From Camellia lanceoleosa (taxonomy: Eukaryota; Streptophyta; Magnoliopsida; Ericales; Theaceae), in contig CM045760.1 in assembly GCA_025200525.1 (NCBI GenBank), positions 47,201,932 to 47,265,931 on the forward strand: a DNA stretch of 64,000 nt, in the 5' to 3' direction. This document shows positions 37,989 through 49,880 of this stretch, in pieces. How positions within the stretch are numbered: position 1 is the stretch's first letter; each line of letters begins with the position of its first letter. The position numbers and the translations under genes are program-made. The notes beneath the pieces were generated by a model. It saw only the letters and a program-made list of their open reading frames with translations, was not told the DNA's origin and ran no database searches.

Positions 37989-38921
37989 ATGGCAAGAAGA
38001 GCCAAGGCAAGGAAAAGTGGGAAGCACTATGAGCTAGTGCACAAACCAATTCAAGAAACCCTGAATGACCGCTTTGTTCGGGAGGGGGAAGACTTCCCAT
38101 TTTGCAGCTTTCCTGAGCCATGGTTAAACTCTGAGAAGCGGCGTTTGCCCGGCTTTGAGATTTTCTTCGACCTACAGCTGCAGGAGGATGAAGCAACAGA
38201 GGAACAGACTGACTTGCTTGTTGAGGCAAAACAGATACAAAGGATGAGCCCAATGGCAATGAACTTGACATAGGAGCAGCATTGGCTTGTCTCCTTTGAG
38301 ATCCTCATATCAAACTAGAGAGCTTGAGGGATGACCTCACTATTTCTATGATCGAAGATCAATCAGGTGCGGACCCTTCCGGTGGTACTCTGGATGCATC
38401 TATCACACCCTCCCTCATTTGGCAGTTCGAGGAGGGCTTTTTGTCCGACAGTTTTGAATCAAGTAATGAGTCGGAACCTAATTCCACAAAGTCTGTGGGG
38501 TCAAAATCAGATTCCAGTTCTTCTGAGTCAGAGTCCAATATTCCTAGGGTTGGTAACCCAGATGCCGTTGTTTTGTCTAAGTCGTCTTTTTCCTTTTCTT
38601 TTGAGTTGGTTGTAACTGAGGAATTGGACGAGCTGGAAGCTTTGAATGAGAATGGTACCACTGCTATTTCTGAGTACTTTTCTATGCCACTAGTATATTG
38701 TATTGATCATGACTTTCAAAATTTTGATAAAAACAATGAGGAAGGAATTCCTCTGGTTTTGAAACATTTGATTGATCGAGAAGATGAGAGGTTTGTAAAA
38801 CCCCTCATTAATGAAATCATCTCAATTAATGTGGGTACTGAGAAGGATCCGTGCCTGGCCCAGATCGGGTCCACGTTGTCTTCGGAGGAACGCGAGCGCT
38901 TAGTCGCTTTATTAAAAGATT
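37989..38921 (+). pseudogene. Host-element protease-RT linker
   Basis: This region joins protease and reverse transcriptase. The first part (37989-38273) has ELVHKPIQETLNDRFVREG and LPGFEIFFDL, a conserved block ahead of Tat-type RT. The second part (38324-38921) is Ser/Glu-rich (SDSSSSESES), then has RFVKPLINEIISINVGTEKD and SSEERERLVALLKD, which is the usual lead into RT. A stop at 38271 separates the two. The frame is cut at 38921 by the CACTA element and resumes at 43874 in the correct phase. Confidence 0.75.
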
Positions 38922-39639
38922 CACTACAACAAAAAAGGGTTTTTATGGCGTGCAATGCACGTCGTAAAAATCTTTCTATGACATGCAACGCGCATCATAT
39001 TATGACCAATCATGGAAAGTCATTCACTTTCAACGACATGCTTCATACGCCGTTAAAAAGTATTTAACGGAAGATTTTGTGCGTCGTTATTACTTTTTTT
39101 ACAATATGCTATAGTACGCCATTAAAAACTATTTAATAGCAGATTTTGTGTGTCATCATTACTCTTTCTACGATTACTTTTGCACGTCGTTAATTGGTGA
39201 GACAAATAACGACGCTGATTGTGCACCGTAAAATATGTAATACAACGACTTATTATGCCTACCATAGAATATGCAATTTTTTTTATTATTTTTAAATTCA
39301 ATAGGTTCTATTTGACCAATTTTGTACAATCTAACAAATATTACAAACAAGCATCACAAAACATCAATCAACCACTAAAATATTGTTTGAAACATCAAAA
39401 AGAAACTATATCCATAAATTATAAACATTCAACAATTATCTATACATTCCAAATAGTAGAAAACTATATCCTTAAGTTCTAAACTGTCCAAAAAGTTTAA
39501 ACCATCCAAAACTATGCACATCTAAGTTTCTAAACATATCCAAAACTATTAAGAGATTATTTAAAACTACAAGCAACAATTCCTATAGCAGTTGCAGTTG
39601 CAACAAACCCACTTGCTCCTATCATAGGGACGAGGGTGC

Positions 39640-39678
39640 CCATCTAAGCTTGCAACTCTTACCACATTGCTTCAAACC
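39640..39678 (-). pseudogene. Captured R2R3-MYB exon fragment
   Basis: On the minus strand an acceptor-like TGCAG is followed by GLKQCGKSCKLRW. This is the end of the first MYB repeat helix with the conserved C-G-K-S-C-(R/K)-L-R-W block of plant R2R3-MYB factors. The split in the Gly codon at the acceptor agrees with the common first-intron position of this family. Homology stops after the tryptophan. It is only 13 codons, so it is a fragment without function. Chance is unlikely given the block, but no other MYB part is seen. Confidence 0.55.
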
Positions 39679-40815
39679 TGCATTTATCAAAACAAAAGAG
39701 ATTTATGAATTAGGTCTCGGCTTCAAGTCCACTTATGACCTAGCAAAAGAGATTTTAGAATGACAAAACAGATTTATGACAATTTTAAGCAGTAAAGTTG
39801 ATTCAGACACTAATTTTGACAATTTAGAGGGGGAGTTCACAATGAGCCAAGAGAAAAACACCAAAAAAATGAAAAAAATAAGATAAAAAGAAAATCACCA
39901 ACCATGTGGCAAATTTACAGCAACATTAAAAAGAAAAATATAATTTAAGAGAATATTTAAATAACATTTTTTGTTTTTTGTGTAAGTACTTTACTCAATA
40001 CCACAATAACATATAAGCATGAGTAGAAACCTCGTGAAGCTAATGTTAAAGTGATAATACTAAGCTAAATGAGACCATATGCCTTTGGATAGATGAAAGA
40101 AAACAAAAGAGATAACACATAAAGTAAGCTTCAAATTTACTCTAAAAGATACACAAGAATCAATTGGGGAAATATCAAAATTGAGCATTTTAGTGAGCAC
40201 ATAATATGCCTATAAAACTGCATACAAGCACTTTCTATGTGCACAAAAAAACATACACCAAATCCAAGTACACCTAAAATTCATGTGGTCCATGTCCATT
40301 AGTACTACACAACACAGTAGTCCAATACGATGGTTTTAGTAAGTGGAACTACTTCTTTGATGTTTGATATAGAAATTAAATAAATATAAGATAAAATCAT
40401 TTTCCTTGCATAACACCTTGTCAATTAGTTAAATTAAGTGAGTGCTTCATGCTAATATGTAACAACAAAAATGAATAGGTACACTATCCTCTGACTAATT
40501 TTCCATAAGAAATGCATACACATGCATATACTAGATAAAATTACATAGGAAAAAATAAAAAATAAAAAACCCACTGGCATAACACATTGTTGAAATCAGT
40601 CAAGTCCTTATAAAGGAAAACCTCAAATAAAAATGAATATCAGAAAAATTATGCACACTTGTTTCAGAAGAGAAGACTAGCAAAGCTGAAATAATATTTT
40701 CAGCGAGAGTATAAATCTCTTTTCCCAATATCAAGAATAAATATGTGATTCACCAAATGGTATAAAAGTAAGCCAAGCGTTTCAAAATCATGTGTCCACA
40801 AAGAGATTGAAGTAC

Positions 40816-40912
40816 CTAGTAGCAACTTCAAGAAGCTTTAGGTGACCTTCATGTAAAGGATTAAATGAACCAGATAAAATTATTTTCCTTTCTGTATCAG
40901 AAGTATGTGTCT
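40816..40912 (-). pseudogene. Captured exon B, cytidylyltransferase-like (nucleotidylyltransferase) gene
   Basis: This 97-bp exon follows TTTTGCAG and ends AG|GTACTT on the minus strand. It encodes ILSGSFNPLHEGHLKLLE, the nucleotide-binding GSFNPLHxGHL motif of cytidylyltransferase-like enzymes, which transfer a nucleotide to a phosphate substrate. The sequence resembles the plant protein that pairs a CinA-like region with such a domain (Arabidopsis At2g01220 type, from memory). It splices in phase from exon A (40999-41085). The following exon of the parent gene was not found, so the capture appears to end in the next intron. Confidence 0.8.
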
Positions 40913-40998
40913 CTGCAAAACATTTTCTTCATAAAGAAGAATAAACAAAAGATAAATAGTCACTTGAAGGTAAATCCAACCCAAGGGTTAAACCATAC

Positions 40999-41085
40999 CA
41001 CTTGAAAAGGGATTAACCTTGAAACATATTTCCCCACTTATAAGCTGCTCTAATTCTTGATCTTCATCAAAGTGGTTTAATCCAA
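40999..41085 (-). pseudogene. Captured exon A of the same nucleotidylyltransferase gene
   Basis: This 87-bp exon lies between TATGCAAG and the donor GTATGG on the minus strand. It encodes an acidic stretch (FDEDQELEQLISGEI) ending CFKVNPFSS. The split codon at its end (G from exon A plus AG from exon B) gives Glu and keeps the frame, as expected from a true exon pair separated by an 86-base intron. Confidence 0.72.
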
Positions 41086-41286
41086 CTTGCATATACACAT
41101 GTAGCAGTAACATGATTTAAAACAAATGAAGCCTAAGGGTTAGTGACAAACATAAACCAAATATAGGTAAATATCTAACCAAAAAAAAAGGGGGGTGAAT
41201 AACTCCCGAGTAAGAATCCAAGAAACAATTTTAAAAAAAAAAAACTATTTCCGGAGCATCAACTACAAATATTTATAAGAACTAAG

Positions 41287-41330
<44 letters not shown>

Positions 41331-41838
41331 AACCATTTCAGGAGCATCAACTATAAGTAGACATTTGTAAAAGATCATACACAGCAAGAATGACTCTATA
41401 AGAATCAAGTAATGCCCCTTTAAACCAAGAAATCATGGAAGATGAAAAATGTGAGACCATTCCCAAATGAAAAGAAACTGAACCAATTAATGAAACTGCC
41501 ACTACAAACAAAAAAGAAGCATCCACTAAAGAAAAAGCATAAGCAAAAATAGTTACTAAATTCAGCAGAAATTGAGAAAAAAGAGCTCTGGCAAATACAA
41601 TAGTTACTAGCTAATATAAACCAACAAACTTCACAAAATAATACCAGAGTGGCACCACAACCCCAACTGAAATTTCCTAGAAGCCAAACCCAAGTAGTCC
41701 ATCAAACTTTGCCACTACAAATGAAAGAGATCCTTCTTTTGTAGCCTCCATGAAAACGTGAAAAATAAAGCATGTGTGTCTATCACAAAAGGCAAATAGT
41801 GGAAAACCAACATTAGAACTCAAAACAAAACAGGAACT

Positions 41839-43290
41839 CACTCTATCTTTGACCACATGACTGCCTACTTTCACATTATCTTAACTAAGGAAGCCAGAAA
41901 CTGATCAAGATCCAAAATGTATTGCAATAGATTTTCCTGAATCACAAATCAACAAAAGTTATTTCAGCCTAATTCTGATAATAATCTCTAAATGTCACAT
42001 GCTTTTCTTATGTTAAACAATTTGAGTTGGGACTCAATAATTTCCAGGCCAAGCATTTATCAACATTATAAAAATCAAAGAAAATAGAATAAGAAATGTA
42101 CCAATTTTGGGATATGATTTGGACTTGGAGTGCTTGTACTTAGGATGGAATAAGCAAGCAATCCGCACAAAAAAATAAATAAATAAATTGATTTAATAGG
42201 TAATTATTTTAGCAACTAAAGAGCATGTCAAAACCAATAAATAGAGAGCCTCGAAAGGATAGCTAAGCCTCATTTCAGAGAATTCCCTGGTTGAATAATC
42301 ACCAAAAGGTAAGCTCAATGTACATTCAGTGTGCATAAAAAGCAAGCAAACGTTGGATAATTGAAAGAGCAGAGACCCAGAATCCATAATCCAAACGCAC
42401 TCTCTTTGTGTCTCCCTTTCTTTCTTTAAAATTCACTGTGGATACATTGAACAGTACATGGGTCTTTAAAAGCAACGAAATGCAGAAAAAAGAGAAGAGA
42501 AGAGAAAAGATGAGATTGTACCGTGGATTGTTGTCACCACCGAACCAGGTCGAAGTCTCCAATGAGAGAGATTGAAATGTTGGAAGTAACATCAATGTCT
42601 CACATACCGCCATTACAAACAAGAAACACAGACAGAGCTAGAACCTGAGAGATCAACCAAACTATAACTACAAAAAAAGGAAAAAAAAATGGGTTTTTTT
42701 TCCTTATCAAACTATAAGAGAAAATCAAATATCAAATTCTAAGGATCCACTGAGCCCTAAATCTATTACTATTTGCCAAATAAGTATCAAAATCCTCAAA
42801 TGAGAGTTCCAAAAATCCAAAACCCTAGAAAGCAAGAACATAAGGTTGTAAACCCTAAATATTCAGCAATCTAAGAAAAATCAAATTAAAAGACATTTTG
42901 ACTAAACCACAGAGGAAACAGAGAACGAGAATGGCTTATTCAAGAGAGAAAATGAAGTGTATGAATCATTCAAGCAAAACCCTCAAAGAATCTAAAGTAA
43001 ACTATGTGGAGAAACCCAAAAAAAAAAAATTTGATAAACTCCAATCTAATGAAAGACGTATTGAAGCTTTACCTTCAATCGCAATGTCAGAGAGAAAGAG
43101 AGAGAGAGAAATTCGATCCTACCGAAAGGAGGAGGAGAGTGTCTCTAGAATGAACCAAATCGAAGTGCCCAAAATCTGTCTTCGAGCCCTCTCTCTTCTC
43201 CCTCTCTTTTCGACTTTGAACCGTATGTAGAATGAACCAGATTGAAGTGTCTCTTTAGGGTTTTGCTTCTGCCTCTTCGAATCAACAAAG
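41839..43290 (-). other. Possible 5' part of the captured gene
   Basis: Reading on the minus strand, 43290-43080 looks like a transcribed leader (AAACCCTAAAG, then CT-rich sequence) ending at a donor-like GAAG|GTAAAGC. A short open stretch at 42530-42622 (MAVCETLMLLPTFQSLSLE) ends CACG|GTACAAT, a possible exon. Near 41845 the peptide KDRVSSCF resembles a stretch that I recall in the parent family. These exon calls are tentative. An A run of 47 bases (41291-41337) lies between these stretches and exon A. Confidence 0.3.
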
Positions 43291-43873
43291 AGAATAAAAT
43301 GTAACAATTTTTTCCAAAAGAAAATTTTACTTTTGTCTTTGGTTTAACAATTAAAAAAATTAAAAACTTGGTTGCCCTCTTCTCATTGATGTATATGTTT
43401 TTTTTTCTAATGTATATTTTTTGGGAATGAATTGGCGCCAGAAAATTTCATTTTGGCGCCTTTTTTTTAACATATAATTCACGACATGCATTGTGCGTCG
43501 TAAAACGACAATACTTTTAACGGCAGGCGATGTGTGTGTCGTAAAAAGTATAATACTTTTAATAGCGAGCATTGTGTGCATTGTGAAAAGTGCAATACTT
43601 TTCATGGCTGACATATGTGTGTCATGTATAGTTGATTTATTAACAGCATGTCATATGCATGTCATAGAAAGTTTTATTATTTACGGCAAACATTACAAGT
43701 CGAAAAAAAATCATTGTTACTAACATTTACGGCCTACGGAATAGACACGCCGTGGTTGGAAAATTATTGACGACGTGCAAAAAAAGCAAGTCGTGAAAGT
43801 GAGAAACCATGGCGTGCATTTCTTGTATGTCGTTGATATGGTGTCGTAAAAAATCAGTTTTGTTGTAATGATT

Positions 43874-44804
43874 TCAAAGATGTTTTTGCGTGGTCCTACG
43901 AAGACATGCCTGGAATCGATCCTCAGATTGTACAGCACCGGATCCCTCTTGACCCTGAGACCCGACCCGTCAAGTAGAAGCTTTGGAGAATAGGCCGGAT
44001 TAGGCTTTGAATATTAAGGAAGAGGTCACCAAGCAGATAGACGCAGGATTCTTGCTAGTATCAGAGTATCCGATTTGGTTGGCCAACATTGTTCTGGTGC
44101 CGAAGAAAGATGGCAGAATTCGAGTATGTGTGGATTTCAGAGATCTAAACAAAGCTAGTCCAAATAATGCCTTTCCTCTACCGCACATCAATGAATTGGT
44201 GGACTTCACCACGGGCCATGCGTTGCTCTCCTTTATGGATGGATTTTCTGGGTATAACCAGATCTTGATGGCACCCGAGGATAGAGAGAAGACTGCCTTC
44301 AGCACGCCGTGGGGAACCTACTGCTACAGGGTGATGCCGTTCGATCTGAAGAATGCTGGGGCTACTTATCAACAGGCTACGACCACTATCTTGCATGACA
44401 TGATCCACAAAGAGGTTGAGCTGTATGTGGACGACATGATTGTCAAATCCAAAAAAAGAAAGGGTCACTACGCCGCCTTGAAAAAATTCTTTCAACGGAT
44501 CAGAGAATATCGGTTAAGGCTGAATCCACAGAAATGCACTTTTGGTGTCACAGCAGGGAAAATGTTGGGGTTCTTGATTACGCAGAGGGGCATTGAAGTT
44601 GATCCTTCCAAAATCAAGGCCATCCTAGAAATGCCACCACCAAGGACTAAAAAGGAGGTGCGAGCCTTTCTAGGTAAACTGCAATTCATAAGACGGTTTA
44701 TTACAAAATTAATCTTGACTTGTGAACCACTATTTGGTCACTCTGTAATTCTGGTTTCGAGATTAGATCCCATTAAATATCTTTTCGAGAAACCAACGCT
44801 TACG
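43874..44804 (+). pseudogene. Host-element reverse transcriptase
   Basis: The frame restarts with FKDVFAWSYEDMPGID right after the CACTA insertion. From 44007 it reads through VPKKDGRIRVCVDFRDLNKA, FMDGFSGYNQI, STPWGTYCYRVMPF and the catalytic box YVDDM (Tyr at 44424), all intact gypsy RT motifs. Before this, a Q codon is TAG at 43975, one base is missing near 43990, and a W codon is TAG near 44000. After KLILTCEPLF the sequence jumps to SRLDPIKYLFEKPTLTG. About 110 residues that normally hold the first RNase H domain are missing in phase. The frame is cut at 44809 by e2 and resumes at 56685. Confidence 0.9.
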
Positions 44805-46260
44805 GGTAGTGTAGACCACCCGAACTCTCTCCGCGCAGCCCCCCTTTCGGAGAGGGCGCAAATTTGGTTCTAGCTACTACAGTTCGGACTCCTGTCACGG
44901 TTCTGAATCTAATCTCACAAAGTGCAATGTAAGACTGATAAATCACCAAAGAGTCCAAATCCAGCAATTGGTTTTGAAAAATCAATTTTGAATCAAAAAG
45001 CGCCAAACATGGACTGCTTTGCCAGATTTTAGAGTCGCCACCTAAATATTTTGTTTTGGAAAATTTAGGAAACCCTGACTCATGCCAAAGGCCACGTGTC
45101 CGTCATCACCAAAGTTACCTGGGCTCGGGAACTTGGGTACTGTAGACACCCCATTTTTGACCGACCTTAAGACTCAGACATCACCGATTGAACGCTCGGT
45201 GATGTTGCATTTTGTGCTCATTCAGAGGTTTCAGAGTCTCGACTGCGAGCCTTGCCTCTGGACTTCCGGACTCTTTTGTGCCTTGCCTCGGTTTGCAAAC
45301 CAGGCCCTGTTTTCTTTGTTTTCTCTTCCCGAAGGGAGGGAGAGGTCTCGTAGACCATCTCTCAGTGGTCGTAGGCTACGTTTCATGGTCGTAGGCCATT
45401 TTTCCCATTTGGAGCCCGGTTTCCAGTTTTCGGAGCCGTCGGCCGTGTGCCCCGGTTCGGGACCGCTTAACCACCTTCATTTGCTCTGATTTTTGGCACA
45501 CACCTTGTTTCCTCTCTTTTGAGAGACATTGTGGCCCGGGAGACCGCCTTCGTGGTAGAACGCCACTTCCGGTGCCTAACAGCCTGTTTTCGGGGCCCCG
45601 AACCTTCGTTTGCATCCATCTTGGTCCATTTTTGGCAGGAACCTTATTTTCATTGTTAGAAAGCTTGTAGGAGGGTGGGAGGCCAGCAAATTTTCTAAAA
45701 AAACTAGCTTTTTTGGTCAAACGTGGTTCAGCATGAATCCGGGAAGGAGGAAAACATCTGCGCAGCTTCACCGAAATGGGCATAACTCTTTGCAAAAAAG
45801 GAATTAAGATATGAGGCCATCACCATTGGAAAGTTTACTTCCGGGGCTTCATTTTACACTCAAGAATCTCCTAAGGACAAGTCCGGGCGGGGGAGATATG
45901 ATTGGTTGAAGTAGGGGATCAATCCGGTTGGACCGAATATGCGCGGCTTCACCAAAACTGGCATAACTTTTTCCACAAAAGGAATTTTAATGCAAGGTTT
46001 GCGGCATTGGAAAGCTAACTTATGGGGTTTCATCCAAGGGGTTCACCGGCCACCTTTGACCTTTTTGACCTGGCCGGTCGACCCGGGGAGGTGGCCAGTC
46101 GGCCACCTGAACCTTTTGCACTTGGCCGGCCATTTTTGTCTCCATGAGTGTATTCCAGTTGTGCCAGCTATTTTCCACTTGACCTACTGTCCGAGGGTCT
46201 CCCTTTTTGGGGGGAAATTTGAATTGTTTTTTCCCCCCCTTTTCTTTGCCTCTCTCCCTC

Positions 46261-46267
46261 TATAAAA
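46261..46267 (+). promoter_or_regulatory. TATA box of e3 LTR
   Basis: TATAAAA preceded by CCCTC and followed 65 bp later by a CT-rich leader (46332-46346). Confidence 0.5.
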
Positions 46268-49200
46268 CCAGCACTCAAGCTTCATTTTTAGGGGTTACAA
46301 AAAATTGTTTAAAGCCTTTGCATATAATCCTCCCTCTCTCTCTCTTCCAAGCTCCAAAACCCTAAGCTTCTTGCACCATTTACACTACAACCCATAGCAC
46401 CACACCTCCATCCTCCATTCCCACACTTTGAGGCTGATTTCTAGAGGTTGGAAGTGCAGAAATTTGGTCAAAAAGTTGTTGGTTTGCTACTCTTCAAGGG
46501 TGAGTCCTCTTCCCCCCCCCCCCCCCCTTTTTAGGTCTTTTCTTGCTTCATCTATAAGCCATATTTACTTACATTTTTGGGCTCTGACCCAAACTGGAAA
46601 TAGTCTTATTTTGAGCTTATTTTCATGTTTGATCAAGGGACTTTCTCTGTTTGAGGCCATTTGTTACCCCTTTCCCTTTATCCCTCTTTTAGGCCTATTT
46701 CTTGCATGATATGTTATCCCTATTTAAAAGCATTTATGGGCTTCAAGCCAAACTGTAAAGTGCCTTATTTTGAGCCCCTATTAAACTTTGTTGAAGGGCT
46801 CTTCACTGTTTGAGGCCAGCTACTACCTCTTACTCCCTATTTCTCTTTTAGGGCCATTTTTGCATCATATTGTAGCCTTATTTGTGAGCATATTTGGGAT
46901 TTTCTATAAACTGGAAAGTATCTTTTTTTGAGCCTCTCTTAAACTTTTTTGAAGGGATCTCCTCTATTTGAGGTCATTTACTGCCATGTTTGCTCATTCT
47001 CTCTTTTGGGGTTGTTTTTGCATGATACATTAGCCTTACTTGTGAGCCTTTTTGGACCTCGACCTAAACTGAAAAAAGTCTTGTTTTGACATAATATTCA
47101 TGTTTGATTAAGGCCTATTCTCTGTTTGGGGTCACCTTGCCCTATGCATGCTTCATCCTTCCATGATTAGGGCCATACATGTGAGCATTTGCATTGGCCT
47201 TGTTTTGGCCTCTTAGCCACTGAAATCTAGTGGATTTTTAGTGGCTTTGATGCATTTTGGAGCCTCAAAATCAGAGGGGGGTGACCCCCTCCCACTTTGT
47301 TTTGTTTGATGGTCTCTTTGGCCTTCCAAAGAGGCCATATCTTGCATGCATTGTTAACTGATTTCAGGGCCAATTTGATGAGTTTTAGGGCTATCATATT
47401 TGATTTTCAGAGTTTTTTGTGTCATGCTAAGTTTCCTTGATGCATGTGCATAATAACCCCTTTGTATGCCCTCTAAAAGAACCCATCATTCGTGCATGTG
47501 TTAGTTGCATTTCAGAGGTTATTTGGGCATGTTTTGGCATATTTTATTCACCGTTTTTTTCTGGTTTGATGAGTTCTCACTTGCTTCATATACATGCCAT
47601 GTAAACCATGTTTACTAGTCAACATTGCATGCTATGTTAGGCTATCTTGCTAGCATCTTTTGGCCATGCTTTGAACTAGAAATGTTCATGTTTTGGGACT
47701 GCCTTGGTTCTGTCTTTATGCTTCATGATCAAATAATGCATGCTTTGTATAGCTATAGGTCAATGCATGTGCCTAACTTTGTGTTTCGGGACCATTCCAT
47801 GCATTGGGTGCCATGTTTCCATGTTTCGGGATCCTTTTGATATCACATTTTAGTGCTGGAACTTGCATGTTTATATGCCATATTTTGTGCCTTTCCATGC
47901 TTTGTTAGAATGGCATTTGTGCCTTAGGATCGGTCCTCGGTTTGCGTGCATGTGTGCACGCATCTCGAGTGTCTTATTTTCATCTTATGGCCACTAATGT
48001 GAGTGTGGCTGAGGTCGACTCATGTTGGTGTAAGTCCATCATGCATTGTGTATGCCATTTCATTTCATAGCATTGTGTATGCTAGGTTGCATGTTAGAGT
48101 ATCGTGTATGCCATGTTACATCGTGCATTGTATATGCCATTACATAGCATTGTGTATGCTAGGTTGCATGTTAGGATTGCATTCATGCATGTCATGCATA
48201 TTGCATTGTGTTTGGGATAGGAGTTAGTCTTGCACGGAAACGAGGGCGTTCGTGCCGAGTGACGGAACGTGTCTCAATTCCCTGTCGCCGACACTCCGGA
48301 TTATCCATGATGGAGTCTCGGTCTTGTTGTGTTCATGTGTGCATTCATTTCATATTAAGTCGTGCAAATCGACTCCTCAGCCATCATGCATCGAGATGTG
48401 CGATTGGTGGCACGAGGATCGAGGACTACGCTCCCTAAAGAGTAGTCAAGCATACATATGTGAAAATACATTGCCATGCCCCTTTCCTGCTCTCTGTTGC
48501 AGCAAATCGGAAACCGGCAATCTCTTGGGACTTCGTGCAATATTCCGGGCTTAATCATAAACAGAGGCTAATCGGGGCATCGCGATGGATTTCCGCGCCA
48601 AGCAACCCGAACATGTATCATTCATCATTTGGAACAGAGCCGAGGCGGTCCATGGATTTGCGTGCCATTTATTGCTTTCCTAGATTAATTTGTTAATTAA
48701 TTAGGATTTTGTACTTATTCGGACAGTAATTATTCATTTGGGACTGTACTATTTATTCGGACCCTCCGAGCGAGGGCACAATTGTAATAAGCGTGCGTGC
48801 GTGTGATGTGTGTCTTCCAACCCCACGTTTTTCTCCCTTTTATTTACCAGCTTACGATGGTTAGATTAGGACATGTTTCAATTAGCATACAGTATGATAG
48901 CATGTTTGCATTCATTCATCTGTTTTGCATGCACTGGGCTCGGCGCATCATAACTCACTGCATTGTATTTCAATTCCAAGTTGAATACTTGTTAGCTGTA
49001 GCATTCCATATGCCATGTTTAGAATAGCCGGGCCTATCTTAGTTGCATTATTGCATGTGTTGCATTAGGCATTCTTGTATAGTTAGGATCATGCATGATT
49101 TCTAATTAGCTTCTGTTTTGGCTTGGAGTACTCGGTAAGTTTTTATGCTTTAGCATCTTTGCATGAGTATGAGTGATTGCCATGATAGCATGCTTACCAT

Positions 49201-49632
49201 GAGGCTATGTGCTTACGTGATATAACTGCTTGAATGCCTGTGGGTGAAGGTTGGGCTATTTGGATTGGAACAAAATCATTGATTGTGAGTCTTAAGCCCA
49301 CTGGATAGTGGCAAAACCATCTTTTCTAAGCCCACCCGAGGGTGGCAAAATCTGCATTTTAAGCCTCCTTGCGAGTAGCGAACCATCTTTCAAAAATAAG
49401 TAGGAAATGTTTTGTTCCAATTCAGCCGACCCAGTTCATACTTATATGCTGTGCGCATCACACAGTAAATCTAGGCTAATGTAAGGACCCACATTTCATG
49501 TCATAGTCATGTTTATGTGCATTTGCATAACCATGTTTTTGTTAAGTTGCATTCATGAATCTTGCCTTGTTTTGTACGTATATGATTTGCCTAAGTATTA
49601 TATGTATGCTTTGTTCCTTCTTTGTTGTCCCT

Positions 49633-49880
49633 AAGCCTAGGTCATGCCAAGCCTAGGTCATGCCAAGCCTAAGTCATGTCAAGCCTAGGTCATGTTAAGC
49701 CTAGGTCATGCCAAGCCTAAGTCATGTTAAGCCTAGGTCATGTTAAGCCTAGGTCATGCCAAGCCTAAGTTATGTTAAGCCTAGGTCATGTTAAGCCTAG
49801 GTCATGCCAAGCCTAAGTCATGTCAAGCCTAGGTCATGTTAAGCCTAGGTCATTCCAAGCCGAGGTCATCTTAAGCCTAG
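49633..49880 (+). repeat. 16-bp tandem array in e4
   Basis: About 15 copies of AAGCCTAGGTCATGCC, alternating with variants (TAAG for TAGG, TGTT for TGCC). Confidence 0.9.

Larger units (their letters stand above)
38922..43870 (-). mobile_element. Pack-CACTA element (4.9 kb) carrying plant gene fragments
   Basis: The left end is CACTACAACAAAAAAG and the right end, read on the minus strand, CATTACAACAAAACTG. The 3-bp target duplication ATT flanks it (38919-38921 and 43871-43873). Removing the element and one ATT rejoins the RT frame of the host element (LLKD-FKDVFAW). Near both ends lie repeats with the core CGTCGTAAAA in both orientations (38940-39240 and 43480-43860). There is no transposase frame, so it moves with help from others. 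Inside, on the minus strand, are exons of a nucleotidylyltransferase gene with splice sites and a short R2R3-MYB fragment, making it a gene-capturing CACTA. Confidence 0.88.

Noticed and set aside
41677..41874. Intact small gene in the Pack-CACTA
   Set aside because: Only the KDRVSSCF stretch recalls a known family and no clear splice sites bound it; kept as a tentative part of the captured gene.
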